From: Paludibacteraceae bacterium
GTDB taxonomy: Bacteria > Bacteroidota > Bacteroidia > Bacteroidales > Paludibacteraceae
Direction of reading: 5' to 3'
Assembly (NCBI GenBank): GCA_905233375.1
Contig: CAJOEJ010000005.1
Location: 31,081 to 95,080 of the forward strand
Length of the DNA stretch: 64,000 nt
The position numbers were made by a program, and so were the translations under genes. This document shows positions 60,104-64,000 of the stretch, piece after piece. The notes beneath the pieces are model-generated. The model had not been told where the DNA came from and made no database searches. It was given only the letters and a program-made list of their open reading frames with translations. Position 1 is the stretch's first letter, and each line of letters starts with the position of its first letter.

Positions 60104-62017
60104 CTACAATATATATACCGTTTCGTCCCCACAAATATTTCGTATTTTCAGTCGGAGAGGTTTGGCTTCGGAACAGATGGTGGCATCCCAGAAATCCGAG
60201 GTTTTGATACCGTTACGTGTAACATAGCCGAGACGGTCAATCTTGATCTCCGCATCGCTGTGCCACGGTGCTTTGGGATCGGCTGTAGTACAATCGAGAC
60301 TGAGCCATTCGATGGTTTCCAAACCTTCCTCGCTAATCTCCAGTGGTTTGAAGTCTTTGCCTTTTTGCAGGGCTTGCTGCTGTCCTTTGAGGTTTACTTC
60401 ATCTATTTTACGCAGTACACGGTCGGAATGGAAGTGTTTGAGCGTCAGTTTCCAACCTCCCAACAAATCTTCATGGCTCTCTGCCAACTCCCACTCGGCA
60501 TTGTCTTCGATAACCACATCGTCCAAGACTTGCTTGAGGTCACGCAATTCAATCTCAATGGTTGTACGGTCGTTGTTCTCGCGGATGAAGTCCTCTATCT
60601 CCTTTCGGTCGATGATGTCAATATAATAGACGATGACGCGTTTGGTATCTTCCGGCAGATCGGGTAATGCTTCACGAATGATACGGTTCATCAGCGGCTT
60701 GTCCAACAGACGTGTTGTGCTGTCCATGAGGTTCGGCAGGTAAACAGGCATCATTCCATATTTAGTATCAACTATACTGCCTTCCCAGAACTTATCCAAT
60801 GCGTCTTCATTACGCAATCCTTTGATGAGCGATTTAAGTTTGTCCATTGTCTGCACAGGATTACGATAGAGAGACACACCGTCTTTTATTTCGAGCACTT
60901 CAAACTCAGCCTTATTGGCTAACAGTCGGTCACGCACGGTCTGAATACTATTGACACCTATATCGCAATGAATGAAACGTCGTCCTAACTTGTTCGCTAC
61001 CGCCGCTGTCACGCCACTACCGCCAAAGAAATCCGCTACCAACATGCCTTCATTACTGCTGGCTTGAATAACACGCTCCAATAAGGCTTCTGGCTTTTGA
61101 GTAGCATAATCTACGCGCTCAGGATCATTTCCTCTTAAGAATTGAATATCGTTCCATACGTCATTTAAAGCTCCTCCTTTTGCAACATAATCATCCAAAT
61201 AAACCTTTTTAGGCTCAATTCCATCTGCTTGACCTCTTGTTTCCCAGAACCATTCCTTCCCATTTTCATCAGTGTAAATTTTTCTTCTAAGCGCTTTTAT
61301 ACGATCTTCCCTTGTCCATTCCTTTTTTATGATATTTAGTTTTGTTTCATCAGATTTAGCATAAAAATAAATCGTATCATGTTTTGCTTGAAACTTATTT
61401 TCTGAAACTCTCTCTCTTCCTGGATAGGACCAAACTATCTCATTTCTGAAATTATCCTCTCCAAATATCTCATCCATTAGGATTTTGACATAGTGCCCTA
61501 TATGCCAATCCAGATGCACATAAATGCTTGCAGTATCACTCATGACGCTTTTAATCGCCATGAGGTTTTCGTACATCCAGTTAAGGTAACGCTCTTTGTC
61601 CCACACATCGCCGTACATCTTTTCCTCGAAGGCTTTCAGTTCTTCTACATCCAATTCGCTTTCGGCTTGTTCGATAGCTTTAGCCACCAACGGATTGCGA
61701 CGGATATAGACTTTCTTGGCGTAGTCTGCTCCGGAAGCAAAAGGCGGGTCAATATATACCAGATCCACTTGGATACCTTGCTCTTTGAGGTATGCACACG
61801 CCGAGAGACATTCGCCACGAATGATCTTGTTTTGATTCGGATTCGTGCCGATGGTCTCTTTGGTTTCCATCTCATAGAGCGGCATACCTCGTTCAACGCG
61901 CTCTATTAACTGGTCGTTGTCCCGATAACGCAACACACGTTTGGTACGCACGAAATTGTCTAAGATTGCTTGTCCTTCCAGTGTGTTCGGAAAGTAAGGA
62001 ACATATTTGATTGCCAT
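60104..62017 (-). CDS. mod: Type III restriction-modification Mod subunit (adenine-N6 DNA methyltransferase)
   Basis: A 637-residue beta-class adenine methyltransferase: motif IV DPPF (about residue 90, usual DPPY) precedes the AdoMet motif VADFFGGSGVTAAVANKLG (about residue 329), the order seen in type III Mod. It methylates one strand of a short site and is needed for restriction as well. The stretch between the motifs (about residues 180-295), which holds the target-recognition part, is clearly AT-richer in DNA than both sides, suggesting exchange. The C-terminal 250 residues are the Res-binding part. Gene order is res, nuclease, mod on the minus strand. Confidence 0.92.
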   Translation of the reverse strand: MAIKYVPYFPNTLEGQAILDNFVRTKRVLRYRDNDQLIERVERGMPLYEMETKETIGTNPNQNKIIRGECLSACAYLKEQGIQVDLVYIDPPFASGADYAKKVYIRRNPLVAKAIEQAESELDVEELKAFEEKMYGDVWDKERYLNWMYENLMAIKSVMSDTASIYVHLDWHIGHYVKILMDEIFGEDNFRNEIVWSYPGRERVSENKFQAKHDTIYFYAKSDETKLNIIKKEWTREDRIKALRRKIYTDENGKEWFWETRGQADGIEPKKVYLDDYVAKGGALNDVWNDIQFLRGNDPERVDYATQKPEALLERVIQASSNEGMLVADFFGGSGVTAAVANKLGRRFIHCDIGVNSIQTVRDRLLANKAEFEVLEIKDGVSLYRNPVQTMDKLKSLIKGLRNEDALDKFWEGSIVDTKYGMMPVYLPNLMDSTTRLLDKPLMNRIIREALPDLPEDTKRVIVYYIDIIDRKEIEDFIRENNDRTTIEIELRDLKQVLDDVVIEDNAEWELAESHEDLLGGWKLTLKHFHSDRVLRKIDEVNLKGQQQALQKGKDFKPLEISEEGLETIEWLSLDCTTADPKAPWHSDAEIKIDRLGYVTRNGIKTSDFWDATICSEAKPLRLKIRNICGDETVYIL

Positions 62018-62019
62018 AA

Positions 62020-63144
62020 TTATTCTTCGGATTTGATTAGTTCTGTCAGTTTGGTTTCTATCTCTTCGATGGTCGGTATCGTCCCCTCTATCTTTTCCGG
62101 ATAGAATTTCTCCAATTCGTATTCGGAAATGCCGATAGGCTGCGTGCTGGACTCAAGTGCATAACGTGCCATAACAGCGTCTTTGGATTTGCAAATCAGG
62201 AGTCCGATGGTTTTATTATCAAATTTGGAACAAAGCGTGTGATCAACTGCCACCATGTATGTTCCCAACTGTCCAATGTCTTTTGATTCAAACTTGCCGG
62301 TCTTCACTTCTACGACAACATAACATCTCAATTTAAGATTATAGAAGAGCAAGTCGATAAAGTTCTCCGTTTCCCCGATTTCCAAGCGATATTCTTTGCC
62401 GACATAAGCAAAGCCGGTACCGAGTTCTATCAAAAAGTTGGTGATGTTATTGAGCAGTTTATCCTTCAGTAAGCGCTCATTATATTGTCCGATAATACCT
62501 GTGAAAGCAAAATCGTAAGGGTCTCTGGTGATTTCTTGTGCAAGATCACTTGTCTCGTCTGGAAGCGTGCGCGTGAAATTTGTAATGGCTTTTCCTTGCC
62601 GCTCAAACAGATCGGTATCCAGGAAATTCAGCAGCATGTTACGACTCCAGCCATTTTCCACCGTCTGACGGACAAAGAAAAGTGCTTTTGCAGGATTTTT
62701 AGAACAACGGTCTATGATATATTTATGATGTCCCCAAGGAACGGAAAACAAGTCATTCATAATTTTCATAGTAGCCATTTGTGGAGATTCTTCCCCAAGT
62801 TGAGGAAGATTTCCCGTTTTGAATATTTCCCCAACTTGGGGAAGATTTATAATTATCTGATTATAAAGCTCGAAGAACCTTTTAGAATATCTAATCGCAG
62901 TCTCGGATAAGCCTGTTGCGTTAGGCATAATATATTTCAAATCCTTACTCAAAGTAGTATAAAATCCGCTACCATATTTATTTTCCGCATCCCTTTCCAC
63001 AATATCTCTGCCCAATTCCCAATAGAAGCGGAGCATTTCTTGATTGACTTTTATAGCGGCTTTGATTTGGCTCTGACGATAGCGGGAACTTAATTCACTC
63101 AACCAGCCGGAGTAATCTTTGTCTAAAATATTGATAGATTTCAT
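62020..63144 (-). CDS. PD-(D/E)XK nuclease of the DUF1016 (YhcG) family
   Basis: A 374-residue protein. The N-terminal DUF1016 domain has YRQSQIKAAIKVNQEMLRFYWELGRDI; the C-terminal nuclease domain has FIDLLFYNLKLRCYVVVEVKTGKF near residue 270-285, where D and ExK form the catalytic core. The two halves are joined by a segment that includes the repeated peptides NLPQVGEI and NLPQLGEE before VPWGHHKYI. Such proteins are frequent accessory genes inside restriction-modification loci. It is tightly placed between res and mod (13 and 2 bases), so it is probably expressed with them. Confidence 0.9.
   Translation of the reverse strand: MKSINILDKDYSGWLSELSSRYRQSQIKAAIKVNQEMLRFYWELGRDIVERDAENKYGSGFYTTLSKDLKYIMPNATGLSETAIRYSKRFFELYNQIIINLPQVGEIFKTGNLPQLGEESPQMATMKIMNDLFSVPWGHHKYIIDRCSKNPAKALFFVRQTVENGWSRNMLLNFLDTDLFERQGKAITNFTRTLPDETSDLAQEITRDPYDFAFTGIIGQYNERLLKDKLLNNITNFLIELGTGFAYVGKEYRLEIGETENFIDLLFYNLKLRCYVVVEVKTGKFESKDIGQLGTYMVAVDHTLCSKFDNKTIGLLICKSKDAVMARYALESSTQPIGISEYELEKFYPEKIEGTIPTIEEIETKLTELIKSEE
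62791..62843. repeat. Two palindromic repeats inside the DUF1016 gene
   Basis: TTCCCCAACTTGGGGAA (perfect palindrome, 62827-62843) and the degenerate copy TTCCCCAAGTTGAGGAA (62791-62807), 36 bases apart and in the same frame, encode NLPQVGE and NLPQLGE. Confidence 0.8.
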
Positions 63145-63157
63145 AATAGGTATTTAT

Positions 63158-64000
63158 TTACTCGTTAAAGAAACTATTGATAGCGTTTAGCGTGGCTTGT
63201 CTGCGCTGCTCGGCTGTGAGCGTGTCTTCGAGATAGAGGAAATCAAACCGTTTATAGCCAAATTTTTCGTTGTTCTTGCGAATAAACTCGGTCTCCATAA
63301 ACGCCTTTTTGTCCGCAAATGCAGGTGCAAAGCCTTCGCCTTTGGTCTCGATGATAATTACTTTGTCGATCTCGTTCGCTTCGTTACGGCTGAGCAAAAG
63401 GAAGTCAGGCACATACTTACCGATATAATTCCATCGCGTGCCGTTTCTTTTGTAGCAGTTAATTTTGAACTCGGTAAGTGTGTCGTCACCGTTGAAATAG
63501 AGTTCAAGCGCTTTGCCATGAATGAGCGGCAGTACCTCCGTGGAGAAATAATCTATCTCCAGTTGACTATCAAAGCGATAAGGCAGATAGTGGTACGTCT
63601 GATTGCGTTCCGGATGAGGATCTGACTGCGGTTTGAGTGCAGAGACATCTATTCCCATCGCTTTCAGTTCTTCCATCTTGGCGATTACTTCCGGCTTCAA
63701 TTCCTCTTGTGCAGGCTTGTTGTCCCACTTAATGATGTCGTGTACCTCTTGTTGCGATGGATAGAACCGACCGAAGTCCCCAACAGGCGAAATCAGTTTC
63801 TCTATTTGCAGCAACGCGGCGTGTTGCGGTACTACTTCTTCCGTTACTTGGAAATCGCGCAAAGGCGCAAATGCCTGACGAATCAGCGAACGTATTTGTT
63901 GATGGTCATGCTTGGGCGTTAACTTGTCGTAGATAGCCCGCAGTTCCGTTTCACAGGTTTTGAGTTGCGCCACGGTCAACGTACCGAAACTCTCTTTGGC
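63158..64000 (-). CDS. res: Type III restriction Res subunit, C-terminal part (runs off the window)
   Basis: The minus-strand frame is open from the window end (AKESFGTLTVAQL...) to its stop, giving 280 residues. They contain the nuclease domain of a type III Res protein: YVPDFLLLSRNEANEIDKVIIIETKGEG, with D and ExK as catalytic residues, followed by NEKFGYKRFDFLYLED. The helicase part must lie beyond the window. There is no real start codon here; it is the end of a long gene. It cleaves unmodified DNA together with Mod. Confidence 0.85.
   Translation of the reverse strand, partial: AKESFGTLTVAQLKTCETELRAIYDKLTPKHDHQQIRSLIRQAFAPLRDFQVTEEVVPQHAALLQIEKLISPVGDFGRFYPSQQEVHDIIKWDNKPAQEELKPEVIAKMEELKAMGIDVSALKPQSDPHPERNQTYHYLPYRFDSQLEIDYFSTEVLPLIHGKALELYFNGDDTLTEFKINCYKRNGTRWNYIGKYVPDFLLLSRNEANEIDKVIIIETKGEGFAPAFADKKAFMETEFIRKNNEKFGYKRFDFLYLEDTLTAEQRRQATLNAINSFFNE

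Overview
The window is a 64-kb piece of a Bacteroidales chromosome (phylum Bacteroidota), probably an uncultured gut-type lineage; I cannot name the genus. The evidence is: at least twelve promoters of the Bacteroidota type (-33 TTG, 20-bp spacer, -7 TAnnTTTG), few Shine-Dalgarno sequences, a 286-residue primary sigma factor, a partial gldD (type IX secretion/gliding lipoprotein), an Rnf operon preceded by an RseC-family gene, and many Bacteroidota-specific outer-membrane proteins.

Layout. 0-12 kb: partial gldD, mannose-1-phosphate guanylyltransferase, an alpha-glucan cluster (debranching enzyme, GT4 glycosyltransferase, GH57), a Porin_10 protein, a ClpA-type unfoldase, thioredoxin, a structured leader with tRNA-Arg(UCU), and rpoD. 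12-18.4 kb: a small ribbon-helix-helix protein, an outer-membrane protein, an RNase R lacking its N-terminal domains, glycogen phosphorylase, and a MITE-like element rich in nested inverted repeats. 18.4-27 kb: a 2482-residue repeat surface protein, a small companion membrane protein, and a PIN-toxin/antitoxin pair. 27-45 kb: UbiA-type prenyltransferase, GH13 amylase, ackA and pta, two OmpA-family proteins around tRNA-Met(CAU), comF, nadB, a porin with an SLC13 transporter, rpiB, trxB, a LolA-like protein and ftsK. 45-51 kb: rseC and rnfBCDGEA, with a short RnfB and a Cys/His-rich tail on RnfG. 51-58 kb: a secreted nuclease; then a hemerythrin-LuxR regulator divergent from an operon of porin, imelysin, di-heme oxidoreductase and cytochrome c maturation protein. 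58-64 kb: an accessory/defence island with a GNAT gene, RhuM pseudogene, DUF6485-type Cys-rich protein, orphan Vsr, a winged-helix ORF, type III Mod, a DUF1016 PD-(D/E)XK nuclease, and the C-terminal part of a type III Res subunit running off the window.

Genes that work together: GDE, GT4, GH57, GlgP and GH13 form an intracellular glycogen cycle; Pta-AckA gives acetate and ATP; TrxB serves TrxA; Rnf couples ferredoxin/NADH electron transfer to ion pumping; the imelysin operon probably handles iron or haem at the envelope, with the cytochrome c maturation protein serving the di-heme enzyme.

The most unusual signal is a set of short repeat families (a GC-rich palindrome, GTACAAAGGGACAAT words, ACCAAT words) that occur between genes and also inside reading frames, without breaking them, as extra peptides in ManC, RNase R, TrxB, a porin, CcsBA and the giant surface protein.
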